DNA from: Inonotus obliquus
Taxonomy: Eukaryota > Basidiomycota > Agaricomycetes > Hymenochaetales > Hymenochaetaceae
Length of the DNA stretch: 64,000 bases
Assembly (NCBI GenBank): GCA_032164295.1
Contig: JAJHTX010000001.1
Location: 3,720,001 to 3,784,000, forward strand
Direction of reading: 5' to 3'
The translations under genes and the position numbers were made by a program. Each line of letters starts with the position of its first letter. Position 1 is the stretch's first letter. Below the pieces are notes generated by a model that ran no database searches, was not told the DNA's origin, and saw only the letters and a list, made by a program, of their open reading frames with translations. Below, one piece after another: positions 1 to 11,525 of the stretch.

Positions 1-354
1 ACGAAGTCGGACTGGAATGCCCGTGAGCCCGGGAAATGCTTTGAGTTTTAACTCTGGATAGCTCCGACCCCGGCTGGGAGTATCGTGATACCGGTGCAGG
101 GAAGCTACAGCGCATTGGAGTATCGTATCACCTCGGATAGCGACTAAGGGATCATCGGCGAACTCGGAAAAATCTGAAAAAGGAGTCTACTTACTTCTGG
201 TGCAATCATATGCACCAACGGCGGTCAAGTAATTGCGACTTTCGCAATTTAGTCCCGCAACCTATGGAGAAATTTGCAGGCGAGAAACACTATAAACACC
301 TCATCTCCCGGATGAAACCGAGGTTCGACACTTGCCCACACTTCTCCCGGCAGA
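1..354. other. No recognisable gene
   Basis: Window edge. I see no family match on either strand. Two short similar stretches (both containing GGAGTATCGT, near 78 and 117) are the only structure noticed. The downstream DUF6533 gene may have unseen 5' sequence here. Confidence 0.4.
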
Positions 355-2199
355 ATGAGTGGCACTATCGAAGGATCATCCTACACCAAAGTGCTTGAGA
401 ATCAACAGACGGTCCTTGTGGGTGAACAAGTTCGTTTCCAATCGAATCGGTGCGCTGACAAGTACTTTGAAAGTATATCGCTGGTGAATACAATTCTCGA
501 GAACCGTCTCATGCTCCAGCTGACAGCAAAACAACCAGCTGGAGCCATAGCTCTCATTGCATATGACACATGTATCACGCTGTCCGAGTACGCTCTTGAA
601 CAGATTTCGAAATCCTATCTCGAGCTGAATCTCCTCCTTTCCCCCTTCCATTGTCAAAAGAGAGGTTCGTCGAATCGTCGATACATAAATGTCACCACAT
701 TTAACTAGAATTTATCAACGTAGCTTCGGTTCGTTTGGGTGAGCTCAATAGACTCCATTGCGTTGCGTGTACTCTGAAATGCATTACATAGGAAACCAGA
801 TGGTCGATAGGAAAACTCCTCTACGTATTCATTCGATATGGAACAATCTTGATTGCTATCGCTGGCTTTTATGGTGCGCAACTACTGCTATATAGTTCAC
901 AGAGTCTAAGCTACATTTCATCGCAGGATCGTTGTATGTTGATCCATCAGTCAGGGTACGTCGTCATCTCATTATTCATCAAGGAGAACTGGGCATTACT
1001 AACCGTTGCTTTTAGATGTGCGTCTCTTTAATTGTAAAGGGCCTGAAGGCAGCTAGTTACCCAATATTTCTGAAGATGTCGAATTTTGACACAGACCTAT
1101 ACGGCGTAAGCACAGGGCTCATTGGATTACCCGAAAATTCTCAACGTTGACACAGGGGTGCCTGTTTCCTGAGGTTTGTAATTGACGGTAGGTCACCGAG
1201 ACTACTAGTGTCTCGGATTTCCACTGAGCTCCCTGCGAAAACGACAGTCAATCAGTTGCTAAGAGCAGTTGCTATCTACAAAGACGACCAAGGGAAGAGA
1301 AAGCTACTATTAGTCGTCAGCATCGTAAGTTGATTCGATCCTCCATGACTGTCACAGGCTGATCTATTTGGAGTAGTCCCAAATTATAATCCTCTGCGCC
1401 TTGAGTATCAAGCTCGTAACGACGTACGAACGTAAGTCAGAGACATGGAGAAAGCTAGTCCTCTTGCTGACACGGGTTTCTCGATAGTCATTGAGTACGG
1501 CTTGTAGGTTCTGTGATGTCAATTAGCAGTACGCAGCTAAATCATTCTTAGCTCAGGGCCTTCTTGCGCCCTTCTGGTAACTTACCCAAGATGGATATAT
1601 ATCTCCCTATACACATTCATAGTCATTCCAGATTTAACGATTACAGGAGCCTGCTCGTTCAGAATATACCAGCTATGTAAATCTGGGTATCAAAGGTCCT
1701 CGCTATTTCATTTTCTGATGCTTGTTCTTTCGTAGGGATAGGCGGAGAATCAAGGGTCGCTCGAATCATACTGCGAGACTGTACGTTCAAACTACAGCGA
1801 ATAATAACATGTAAATACATTACTCACAAAGGCATTGCTCCTATTAGCCGTCGTATATATGATCGCTCTCACACTGTGAATATGACTACTTGCTTTGGGT
1901 GTTATCACTTAACTCGTTGTTCTTTTTCCAGCTTGGCTATTCCACAGTTCCTGACGCCGCTCTTCCTGCCAATCAATAGCACTGTCATCGTATCGGGCCT
2001 AAACTTTATCATCATCACCGTATCAGGTATCGCGTCCTCTCGGATGAACCTGAACATTCGTTCAGTGGTTCTCGACCCTCACAACGTTGACCTTGGAACA
2101 ACAGCGAGGACTTATTGCCCGACGACCACCATTTCGCACATCTATTTTGACTCCAGCATAAACGAGCCTGATTTAATCGATGGCGACGTGGTGCCATGA
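355..2199 (+). CDS. DUF6533-domain multi-pass membrane protein, exon model incomplete
   Basis: A basidiomycete-expanded family of unknown function with several membrane helices. The order of recognisable pieces fits the family. The N-terminal helix (residues ALIAYDTCITLSE) ends at a donor at 588. EEVRRI is encoded at 661-676. Exon 792-873 encodes WSIGKLLYVFIRYGTIL. Exon 1256-1324 has AVAIYKDD followed by KRKLLLVVS, the usual cytoplasmic loop and helix. Exons near 1555-1650 encode a Cys-containing loop. The last exon, within about 1930-2199, contains a helix followed by SRMNLNIRSVV, the usual C-terminal landmark, and stops at 2197-2199. Most of these pieces are bounded by GT/AG signals. The start at 355 and several exon edges are uncertain. 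I see no definite disabling mutation, but I could not join every exon in frame. Two related copies lie at 54.5-59.6 kb. Confidence 0.55.
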
Positions 2200-2531
2200 T
2201 TACTTTGATCCAGATTGCGCAAATTCGCATCGCAGGCGTTCTATCATTGTTGGGCTTCTATTGCCACTTCATATTGTACAACGACTATCCAATACTCCCG
2301 TCCGCAATATATTCTATTGTTATTCGCAGATAGGACAGAGTTGTGTCATTAGAATACAACAATCACTCGTCATGGTAATATCATGTGGGCATGATGGATA
2401 AGCTAATGTTACAGGATGCTTCACGTAAAGAGGTCGTTGACCATAGAAGGGGCGTGTCTGTATTTTTGTCCATTTCCACCCTGTACTGTACATTTTCAAT
2501 GGACGAAGACAGGTAGCAATTAGCATTCAAG

Positions 2532-3787
2532 TCAAGCAACCTCTGGTTTATGTTCCATTCCCCGACTAGCCCGCCAGGTCTCAGGGCCCTACATGAGGAC
2601 GTCAGTGACTTGTTTTTTGGGATAGAAGCAATCTGCGCCCTTACCGCCCTGTTCTTGATCCTCTGGTTACGAATGCGACGAGCGAACCATTCATTTGCAG
2701 TAGTATTCGGCTCATACTTGATTCTTTCCTCAGGAAGCATGCGAGACACAGCATCGTTAATCACTTCACTCTGATCCGTCAGCGCTCGAAGATGGACGTT
2801 ACTCCCAGGACGGGTGAAAAACACCAGAGACCAACGCGGATATGCGGCTTGAGCTCCTGGAGGAGGAACGACACGGTGCAAGTTCGAGCGTAGAATCCCA
2901 CCCGAAAATAGCGTCAGAGCGTCTCCAATATTACACACCGCATGCCCCGGAATGGGACGTACGTACTGCCAGTCCGATGTCCCCGGAGGTAGTACCTGTA
3001 ACCCGCCGAGCCGATTATGGAGAAACGAGAGAGACCCAAAGTCAGTGTGAGCGCCGATGGCTGCACTTTCCTTCGCGAGCTCCACCGTATCGCCTCGCTT
3101 AGGAGGGTTCCTGATGCAGCGCGCCTCAGAACTACTCGGCTCGTCTATCGCGTGGAGCTTAAGGAGATCTCCAGTAGGCAGACCGAGCTTCTTTGAGAAC
3201 ACACCCAGAATGGTGTTGTTGACATCAAGAGACTTCTTCACGAATGGTTTGATTGTTGATTCCATGCGAGCGTTTACTGTCGATGGATAAGTGCGATGAA
3301 TCACATTAGGATACGCCAGTGCGTCGTCCTTAGATACATTGATGAATTCGACCGTATCGAGGTTACCATACTCATCTGTCGCGTTAGCGCCCGCAGCCTT
3401 GTATCTTTTACCATGTGCACCTTTTCAGCGTTACTCCGAATCGGAATAGATGATAACAACACGAACCCGAACGAGCTACCACCATCGCCTTGCTCGAACC
3501 TCATTTTTTCCTCTAATGGAAGGTTCATCGTCTCAGCTCCCATTTCAAACATGGAATCGACCTCATTCTCGGATCCATGGTTCTTCAGACTAGAAGGAAG
3601 CAATCAGCGACTCGGAGAAAACAACAGAAGAGTAAAATACTGACTACCAGAAACCAAGCTCCGTTGCAGCCTTCCATAACTTATCAATCTCTTGCGTATC
3701 ATTGTTCTTGATCAACTCAAAGTCGACCACCAACAGTGGGTGAGTAGGGATGTCATCTGGGAAGGGAGGCAGTTCAAGACCAGGCAT
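2532..3787 (-). CDS. 2-oxoglutarate/Fe(II)-dependent oxygenase, isopenicillin-N-synthase-like
   Basis: Predicted soluble non-haem iron oxygenase. Four exons: 3787-3645, 3589-3467, 3404-2645 and 2588-2532, giving 1083 bases or 360 residues, the normal family length. The start MPGLELPPFPDD is followed by the N-terminal DIOX_N-like segment (GFWYLKNHG, formed across intron 1). The Fe-binding facial triad is visible: HTD in AIGAHTDFGS and the distal His in SNLHRVVPP. The 2OG-binding RWS lies about ten residues later. Intron 2 rejoins FG to YKAAG. Intron 3 rejoins KNRA to GPETW, which is the usual family ending, so the longer unspliced reading past 2589 is not real. The family hydroxylates, desaturates or cyclises small molecules; the substrate cannot be read from sequence. 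No biosynthetic partner is adjacent; PSD1 lies upstream on the same strand. Confidence 0.9.
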
Positions 3788-4426
3788 ATTTAGGGATTAA
3801 TCCACAAAGAAGGTGTTCGTCGGAGCCCCGCAGGGAAAGGTCACCAGACAACACTTTATACCATGGGAACTTACATTACCCATGAAGTCATACCGTCACC
3901 TGATACAGAGATGGGGAAGGATGAGAGTGGGAGAAAGTAAAAGGCCGATCCTTGTGACCGCACAGAACCGGAGCAGGTTATTTAAAGACTTACTTGCGCA
4001 AGGGGAGGTCAAAGTGCTTATTCCAAGGGATTGGAGAGTTCATCCGCCGAGAGACGGCGAGCTCGACCTGAATGGTACGTTCGACTGTCGAATCAGCTCG
4101 TCCGCCCAAATGAGTTGCAAATTAGTAGAGTCAGACTAAGCGGACCGAAGCCTTCAGAATGAGGTCCTGGAGCTGGGAAATTTCCGGCGTCCACACTTAC
4201 TTACTGCGAACGAGAGGCCTTCAGTTTCACTCCCACGACCTTACTGGTGTGAGCGTTATCATTCTTGCAAGAATTGCATCTTCCGCAGTAATATATGAAT
4301 TGTAATCCGTCAATGATTAACTGAAAATAACGCAAATTGATGTCATCCCGTCATGTACTGTCGTGAAAGAGAAGGGCAAACCATCTACGCCAAAAACTTG
4401 GTATAAACACTTCGAATCGAAAGAAA
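3788..4426. other. Intergenic, promoter of the oxygenase and 3' flank of PSD1
   Basis: Both neighbours are on the minus strand. One plus-strand open frame at 3813-4139 has no family resemblance or splice support and is treated as chance. No RNA gene or repeat seen. Confidence 0.5.
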
Positions 4427-6158
4427 TCAGTCCCTCTTCTCGGGTGGCTTAACATCTCCCAGCCTCTGGCCAACTCTTATTTTCTGGCCGGCATGAACAT
4501 CAAACGCGAACTCCTTCGGGGCCTCAAATACCAGGACAACCGTACTTCCAAGACAGAATCCACCCATCTCTTCGCCAGCTCGGAGTGGTTTGCCTCGTAA
4601 AATCTTGCTCGCATTGGAGTACATCGCCTCCATAAATGTACCTGGTGGCGGTCGTCGCCCGCGGACGTTCGTGCGCAGTTCCGAGTCAAAGTTCAGGAGG
4701 ATACTTCCGACGTTCGTCGCACCTACGGGTGTCATACTGAAGAACCCGTGACACCACCGGCCAAGAAGTGCGACTCGCTCGTTCAGAACAAATAGATTTG
4801 GAAGCCGTTTTGCGATGTACGGTGAAACACTGAAGAGCTCCCCGACGAAGTGTCGCCGTCGCTCAACCACCCATGCAGCGGGCGAGTGGAAGCGGTGATA
4901 GTCACCAGGGGCGAGATAGATCACTGTGAAATACAGCCGATTGTTTGGGTTCTGTTGGTGTTCTGAAGATGTTCGCTCGAGCGGAGGGCGTCCGACTGCC
5001 AGCGCAACGGATGCGTCGTGCGCGAGATTCGACTCAGACCCGGACGGCGGCACAGATACATCTTTCGCTTCCCCGACCTGCCTCAGAGCATTGAGCTCTC
5101 CATCCGGCAGATCTAGTTCCTCGGCATTTGCGTCTTTCACGGAGACCTTGGGAGCATCCGATGAACCAAGCAACTGATCGAGGCTATATTCAATGCCATT
5201 AATTTCTGCAAATTCTCGGTCCATGACGATTTCATGATCGCGATTTGTAAACTCTACCGTTCGCGATGTCGGTGTTTTCGGTGTCGATTTACCGAGGAGG
5301 GCATTGAGCGAGTAAGTAAGACCTTTTACTTGCTCCACCCGAGATCCTTCTACTGTCCCGAAATGTAATACCCTCCCGTCAGCCGGGGAAACCTGCAGAA
5401 AAGAGGGTGGAAAATAGGCAGGAGTGAGGAACGTAGTAGAGACTCACGAGAATAGCGTCATCAACAGGCCTTGCGCCTTCTTTCAATCTTCGATAAAAGA
5501 AATCGCCAAGACTCTTGTACTTTGGAAGTTCAAGCTCGACCTCATCCAGATTGACACCAAAAATTCTTGAGTACACCGTGAGACCGGTAGGGCGAAACCA
5601 AACAGGAAGCTCGACAGAGTTCAAGTATCCCCACAAACGAGAGAGATTTCGCAAGGGAAGCGCACCAAGAACATGAATCTAGGCGGGAAATCGATGCACG
5701 GTCAGCTTCTTCAAAATTTCAAACCGAGTGGCAAACATACATGGAATGGTCCACGTAGTCTTACAACCTCTTCACCATCTCTATCAACGACCATAGGCTC
5801 CTCCTTTCCATCGGAGGTATAGGTGCGGTACCTCTTGCGATAATTGAGTGCCACAAGTAGCAAAGCACCAACAAGAACGGGCAAAGGATACCATTTAGTC
5901 GGTGTGTTCTTCCATGCGTCCGCAAGTTTCTCTACGAAGTCAAAGCGTTAAAACTCGATGCTGCGGCGAGATTGAAACACGATACACACGATGCAGCGGA
6001 GTTTTCCCGTTCGAGCCCTGCTGGGTGTCTCGTCTGTACTGACTGTATTGCCGACCAGCATAGATGGCATGGGCCACGTATTTCTTCACACGACGGCGAC
6101 CTCCCCGATAAATATGCGACGTCGCTCGTCTAAATATGCCCTGCTTGTAGGGCAGCAT
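4427..6158 (-). CDS. PSD1: Phosphatidylserine decarboxylase proenzyme, mitochondrial type
   Basis: Converts phosphatidylserine to phosphatidylethanolamine in the inner mitochondrial membrane. Four exons: 6158-5990, 5931-5741, 5678-5448 and 5392-4427, totalling 1557 bases or 518 residues. The N-terminus is rich in Arg/Lys and lacks acids, as in a mitochondrial targeting peptide. One membrane helix (WYPLPVLVGALLLVALNY) follows. The decarboxylase domain shows SPADGR, YHRFHSP, NERVALLG and GATNVGS. The C-terminal LGST in GGFCLGSTVV is the self-cleavage site that yields the pyruvoyl-bearing alpha chain; LGST is the form found in mitochondrial enzymes. A hydrophilic stretch of roughly 100 residues between SPADGR and the YHRFHSP region looks poorly conserved. 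The start is set by CCCGCC before the ATG. It is divergent from the ChaC-like gene across 415 bases. Confidence 0.95.
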
Positions 6159-6573
6159 GGCGGGATATCGCCTCTAGGAGAATCACACGACGTTATGGTG
6201 GTAGGAAGCCAAGAGGAGTAGGCTGCAATGTCCTAACAAATACGTACACAACAACGGCATGTCGGATGATATCCCGAATTCTGTTCCTCACTCAGTCAAG
6301 TGCAATGTTCTGCAAGTTCTTGCTCTTCGACTGCCCACCTTCCAGCATGTCAGTACCATACGTCCCGCAAGCTAAAAATCGTTGAAAATTCGATTATTTT
6401 CTTGGTGTTTTTCACATTCCTTTCGGGGCCTTTGAAGAGATGACGGAATCACGTGCGACGCGTCATCTCGGCTTGTGGGATCGACGTGCCGATCCTCCCC
6501 ATCTTCGTTCAACTCCTCGGCTCGGATACAGAACTTCGATCCTACAGCACTCAACTAGCTTTCACCTGCATTG
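6159..6573. other. Divergent promoter region between PSD1 and the ChaC-like gene
   Basis: The two starts are 415 bases apart and point away from each other, so this stretch must hold both promoters. I see no convincing TATA box or repeat. Short open frames on both strands have no family resemblance. Confidence 0.5.
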
Positions 6574-7898
6574 ATGACCGTGACGACCAACAAGAAACCT
6601 TACGTCGTATTCGGATACGGCTCACTCATCTGGAAGGTACCGTCCGGAGCATCTACTTAAATATAATCTCTAACGCGTCTTGGACAAAGCCTCCCCCACA
6701 TGCGATCAAGCAGAGTAAGCCAAGATCTAGCTCGAGAAAGCGGGGTGTATGAATAACTCCTGGATTTTAGCGCCTGGGTTTCTCAAAGGTTATGTGCGCC
6801 GCTTCGCACAGAAGTCCCATGATCACCGTGGAACTCCTGAGGTTACTACTGCTCCTAACTTGATCAGACATCAATCAGCATACTCATGCTCGCAGAATCC
6901 AGGTCGAGTCGTGACGCTGATACATACAGAGGACTGGGATAGGTTCTCTGCAAAAGTAGGGACGCATTACACTACCCAGTGGATTTCCGGGGCTTACTGA
7001 TTCCATTTACTCTACTCGTTACAGGACCCATTCCCAGAGGAAGACATCGTCTGGGGTTCGTCTCCTCTCTTCATGCACTCAGCTCGTAGAATTAACAAGC
7101 ACGCACCAATAGGAGTCGCATACACCATTGACCCAGAACATGACGAAGTCGTACGCGAATACCTTGGTGCGCAACTAATTCGCCTTCTCGTTACCCAATC
7201 ACGCAACCGCTAATCTTTCATGATCTCCTTCAATTTCTATTCGCATGCGAATTTCTGTATTTAGACTATCGAGAAAAGGACGGATATACAGTCGAATCAG
7301 TCGACGTACATGGCTTCGAAGACGGTCAAGAGAAAGTCCTAATCCGCGGTGTACGTCTATGTTTCCTCCTTTGATAATATTGGGCTCAAGAACTCCGGCC
7401 TATTTAGGCCATCGTACGTTCATATGTCCAATCATCATCCTTTGACCGGATTCAAATACATCGTTTTAGACATACGTTGGAAAACCTGAGAATCCTTCTT
7501 TCCGCAAGTCATATTTTCACTGGAAATTATATCAAGCTGACCTACCCTTTTATGCAGTTGGATCCGAGCCGATCGAAAATCTCTCACAACGGATATTGAT
7601 CTCTGTTGGACCTTCCGGCCCCAACAAAGTACGTATCGTCCATAGTAGAACGTTCATCCTGTCATCTTAAACGGCTTTTCATCCAGGAATACCTCTACGA
7701 ACTCGCCGAATCCGTTCGAAGACTCGCGCCAGAGAGTCATGACTCCCATCTCGCTGCATTAGAGGTATTTTTCCATCCTGTACCATGACGTTGAACTAAT
7801 TCCATCTCTTCTTCCGCAAACGAAAGAAACATGTCAGGGAACTAGACTTGACTAAAGACCTAGAAACAGATCATAGACAACAGAATGGGAACCATTAG
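6574..7898 (+). CDS. ChaC-type glutathione gamma-glutamylcyclotransferase
   Basis: Predicted cytosolic enzyme that cleaves glutathione to 5-oxoproline and Cys-Gly. The N-terminal substrate loop is YVVFGYGSLIWK. Later family landmarks are GFLKGYVRRFAQ, HRGTPE, GRVVTLI, EEDIVWGVAY and a C-terminal LYELAESVRRL. I read thirteen... strictly twelve exons: 6574-6636, 6690-6714, 6771-6841, 6896-6955, 7025-7055, 7113-7166, 7265-7350, 7408-7413, 7470-7503, 7558-7628, 7687-7764 and 7827-7898. These total 651 bases or 216 residues, a normal length. Exon eight is only six bases (GCCATC) and adds A-I inside IRG-AI-TYVG. The intron at 7504-7557 starts GCAAGT, a GC-AG intron, and its removal gives PSFLGSEP. 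Eleven introns in 1.3 kb is dense even here. Convergent with the MAM3-like gene. Confidence 0.9.
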
Positions 7899-8239
7899 AC
7901 GTCCCTACTTCCCATCCGTTATGAATTTTGGAAACTTTCCTTGTCCCCCAAGATACGCAATAGTAGTTATTCTGCCTAGACTAACGCACCACACCCAAAA
8001 TTACATTCAAAAATATGTATTTTATTCCATCAAGTTGGGAGGACAAACAGGAAGAAAAACATCAATGGCTCATTCAATATTGGACTACAGTGGCAATCCA
8101 GTAAAAAATGACATATGAAACTATAATGCTAGTAGATGAAGAAATCGTTACTGATCCTTTGCTTATCAATGCGGAAACGAGTTTGCTTAGGACTTGAGGT
8201 GAAGAAAGTATCTGTGGGACATCGATCCCGAAATGAGGG
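7899..8239. other. Convergent intergenic region
   Basis: 3' flanks of the ChaC-like gene (plus) and the MAM3-like gene (minus). AT-rich toward 8040-8150. No gene or repeat recognised. Confidence 0.5.
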
Positions 8240-10562
8240 TTACGAGCGCGGCGAAGTGCTCAGCGTCGACCCATAACTTAGCTTTCCATTTTCTTTCCCC
8301 TTCCTACTCCTTTCTCCACCAAATCCATACTCCTGATTCTCCTGCTTAGGTGTGATGGAGTGTTTCCCCACAGACGCGGCCATGCCTGTGCTTTCCGAAG
8401 GTTCATGACTCGGAATAGGGCTCGTGACGCGACTAATCAACGACGTTGTCTCTGTCTGCGTCTCCAGTCCGTCCAAGGGAGCACCAGATCCTGCTGCGGC
8501 GCGTCTTTTAACGTGCTCAACAATTCTATGTCTCGGTCAGCGAAACAGAACCAGATAAAAGGTCACTATAAAAAGGGAGGAAGATACGTACCCTTTCATG
8601 ACTTCAGCCGACCCATTTCGCTTTGCCATCCTCTTTGAATGGTTGTCCTCATAGCGGTCAAACTCATCCACAATTTCCTCTGCGATTATCTCCTCAATGA
8701 TATCTGTCAACATTATTAATTTCAGTTTCTCTTCTCGGCAATCAGGAACTCCTTGAATGACTAACCTTCAAGAGTCACAACTCCGATCACGCCACCAGCA
8801 ACGCCAGGCGTCTTGCTTACAAGAAGTAGGTGTGCACGTCCCGTTTGGCTAGAGTCATGCTGTTAGATCTCTCCGTGACGAGAATAAAGTGAAGAAGCAT
8901 ACAAGTAATCGAGCGCCTGGAAGCAATTAATATCAACGCCAGCTTCTGGCAAGATGGATAGCGGGAGGTCCGACACTTTCTTCCTCTCCGAAGGGTCGTA
9001 AGTGAGCAGCTGGAGGATACAAAAGTTAATATCAGCCAAGAGACAAGCCATATGCGGCCAACCTTCTTGACCAAAAGCAACCCAACAAATGCTTTCGGGT
9101 TTCCTGCTTCGTGCACCGGGAAACGCGAATATCCGCTCACAAGACTGAAATCGCAAATGATCAGAACTTATCCCAGAAATGGATAACGGACGGAAGCTCA
9201 CATCTTATCCACGAGCGTATGATCCAATACAGCGCCCGCACTCAATGTCACAACATCATTAATGGGAGTCATGATCTCCACAACGGTCTTCGTATTCAGT
9301 TCAAGAACACCGTTCAAGATCGCGATCTCGTCATCTCTTAGAGGCTCTTCGCCTTGTCGGTGGAACTGCAAGAATGAGCGTAATTCCGCTTTCTTATACG
9401 TGTTCTCCTCATTTGCACCGAGAACGTAATCTAATAGTTTTGCTACCGGCCACGCAACCGGGGCTAATGTATAGCGAATCAGGCGAAATGAGGTTACAAC
9501 GGGTAGCAGAAGCAGACGCACCAAAGACGTACATAAGGCCCATAACTAGAGGTGCGCATTTCGCGCCAATGGCAAGACCATAGCGAGCACAGACGGCCTG
9601 AGGAATAACTCTTCAGAAGACGTCAGATCCGGTTTGATGAAACAAGAAGCATGATATAAGTTCTCAGCACGCACTCTCTGAACATTAAGGGGAAGCATAA
9701 ATAAGCATCAAACTCTCCCACTAAGACTCTTACTATCAATGGCGTACCCGAATATGACTAACAAAAGGGCACAGTCAGCTAGCTGCATGTAAAAAGAAAT
9801 ATTAAACGTGCGCACCGATCAAAGCAGTCGATATGACGACAGCTGCTACACCCCCACCAATCTGATACACATCAATAGCTGTCAATACCAAACCACAGTC
9901 AAACTCACAGCGCTATCCAAGAAAATGGGCAAGCTTTCATTGACAATCTACGTCTATCGTGAGACAGGCCACAACTCGCAACAAACCAACATAACCACAC
10001 TGACCACATTACCAAGAAGCAACACCTATATGCACGATAAGCATTATTATGAAAGGTGTCACTGACGGGCGCACTCACAACCAAGACCCAGTGACGGCCT
10101 TTCCTCAGAAGGTGCAAGACTAATAGACCCAATACATTTGTTCATAACTGAGCAAACACTCTAGCGGATCACAGCACGCACCTTGGCTTGCATTTTTTCT
10201 TTCAATTTCATCATCAGAAGACATAGCCAGAACACGTAAATGAAGATCATCAAGCCCCATAAGTCCGATCGTCAAGCTGGAGGAAACAAAGTAAATGTTT
10301 CAGAACATCAAATGCCATTCAAGCTTCGTTCATTACTCTGAAAGGCTCACCCAGCAAACACACCGCCCAGAAGGACAAGAACGCAACTCAATAGGAGCTT
10401 CATCAAGAAACCTGAAGAACCTGGCTGTTCTTCCTGTTCAACAATTGCAGAGGTGGAGACCGTTCGGTCATGTAGTGTCGGGGATGCGACGACTCTGCCA
10501 AGCTTGTGCAGAGTCTTGAAGAGAGACAAAAGGACGATGGTGGAAGAAGTCCTCCTGGACAT
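8240..10562 (-). CDS. MAM3/CNNM-type DUF21-CBS membrane protein (metal homeostasis)
   Basis: Predicted vacuolar or plasma-membrane protein of the family that includes yeast Mam3 and animal CNNM divalent-metal transporters. Fifteen exons: 10562-10351, 10276-10182, 10119-10079, 10025-10005, 9947-9909, 9861-9816, 9757-9748, 9677-9675, 9610-9522, 9463-9202, 9144-9063, 9009-8903, 8848-8766, 8703-8592 and 8525-8240. They total 1488 bases or 495 residues. The DUF21 transmembrane domain covers about residues 50-190 (GGVFAGLTIGLMGLD, VNESLPIFLDSA, IPQAVCARYGLAIGA). Two CBS-type segments follow, with VVEIMTPINDV, SGYSRFPV and GVVTLEDIIEEII. The C-terminal tail is hydrophilic. Exon eight is three bases (AGA) and exon seven is ten; the 3-base exon supplies the conserved Glu of IVIFGE. 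The family assignment is strong. The transported ion is not readable. Confidence 0.92.
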
Positions 10563-11349
10563 GGTGGTGGTTTGTGGTTAAGGTGAATGAGCAGCATTGC
10601 CAAGCCTGCGTCTGAGTTTGTTTCTCACCGCCCAAACGCGTCGATCGCCACAAGCGCGTCACTCATCCGCGGTCCGCTCCGTCGGCCACCCAAGCACTTA
10701 TGTAATATTTCTAATTTTGTTTTTCTTCCGTCGTGTAACCTCTCTGAATTGATTTTCCTTCCGCTCGACTCTTGTATCTTCACGAGCTCATTCCAGTTTC
10801 CGCCGTGATGCTGTATCCCCCTACTAGTCGATCTTGCTGATAAGGCTCCTCCTATTCAATTCAATCAATCATTGGCGACGATTGGTACACGTGCGTTTCT
10901 TGTATCCTGCCCGATTTATCCCACTTTCTCTTAGGCAATCTCAGTTGGGTTGATAGCCAGGTTACTTTCGAACTCTCATATGGCTCAATACCCTAACTAC
11001 TCACCATTCAGCGACACCACAACACGATTTATCTGTGCTTTGACATGATCTGCGATTTGCGTTCGCTTGACTTGACTAGAGTCCGTTAGGACTCCCTGAA
11101 CTCGCCATAGAGGCAGTGTTGTGAAAGCTCCTCGCGGGTTTTGTGCCGCCTTAGCACTCACAGTCGAGAGATGTCGCTTGAAGACACTGAATCTTGGGCT
11201 ATCGGCGAGTTTTTCATGTTTCTTCCTTCTCGGTCCCCGCTACTCATCCATCCAACCAAAGGAACAAATATATTTTGAAAGGACTTTTGCGTATACATTG
11301 CGTACTCCGAATTCGTTCCAAAAAAGTCAGGTGAAACGGCACTCTCATC
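10563..11349. other. Upstream region of the MAM3-like gene
   Basis: Holds the promoter of the minus-strand MAM3-like gene. Open frames here (for example 10587-10808 and 11121-11399, plus strand) have no recognisable domain. Part of 11121-11349 could be 5' exons of the possible small gene ending at 11487, but I could not join them. Confidence 0.35.
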
Positions 11350-11487
11350 AAGGATGTCGGTGCCTGCAAACAGGACCTTCGACGTCTACAGGATCCTGAG
11401 AAAGAACGACAGAAAGAAGTCAAAAAGATTTACAAAAATGATCGGAGTCGAAGAAATCTACAGAAAGCGAAGGCGAATGATCAATAA
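11350..11487 (+). CDS. Possible 3' exon of a small Lys/Arg-rich protein
   Basis: An open segment ending in TAA at 11485-11487 encodes about 45 highly charged residues (KDVGACKQDLRRLQDPEKER, then further Lys, Arg and Asn). The helical, charged composition looks like real protein, and the segment stops 38 bases before the convergent UbiA stop codon, a usual gene spacing here. No start codon lies in this frame nearby, so upstream exons would be needed; a candidate splice acceptor is the AAG at 11350-11352. I do not recognise the family. Confidence 0.3.
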   Translation, partial: KDVGACKQDLRRLQDPEKERQKEVKKIYKNDRSRRNLQKAKANDQ

Positions 11488-11525
11488 GTAAGGCAAGTCA
11501 AAACATCGAACATCGAATTTAGAAT

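Noticed and set aside
2381..2588. Extended C-terminus of the 2OG oxygenase reading through 2589-2644
   Set aside because: A 56-base intron there joins to the usual family ending (GPETW) and a stop at 2532-2534.
3813..4139. Plus-strand frame of 108 codons between the oxygenase and PSD1
   Set aside because: No family resemblance and no splice or promoter signal. It lies in the promoter region of the oxygenase gene.
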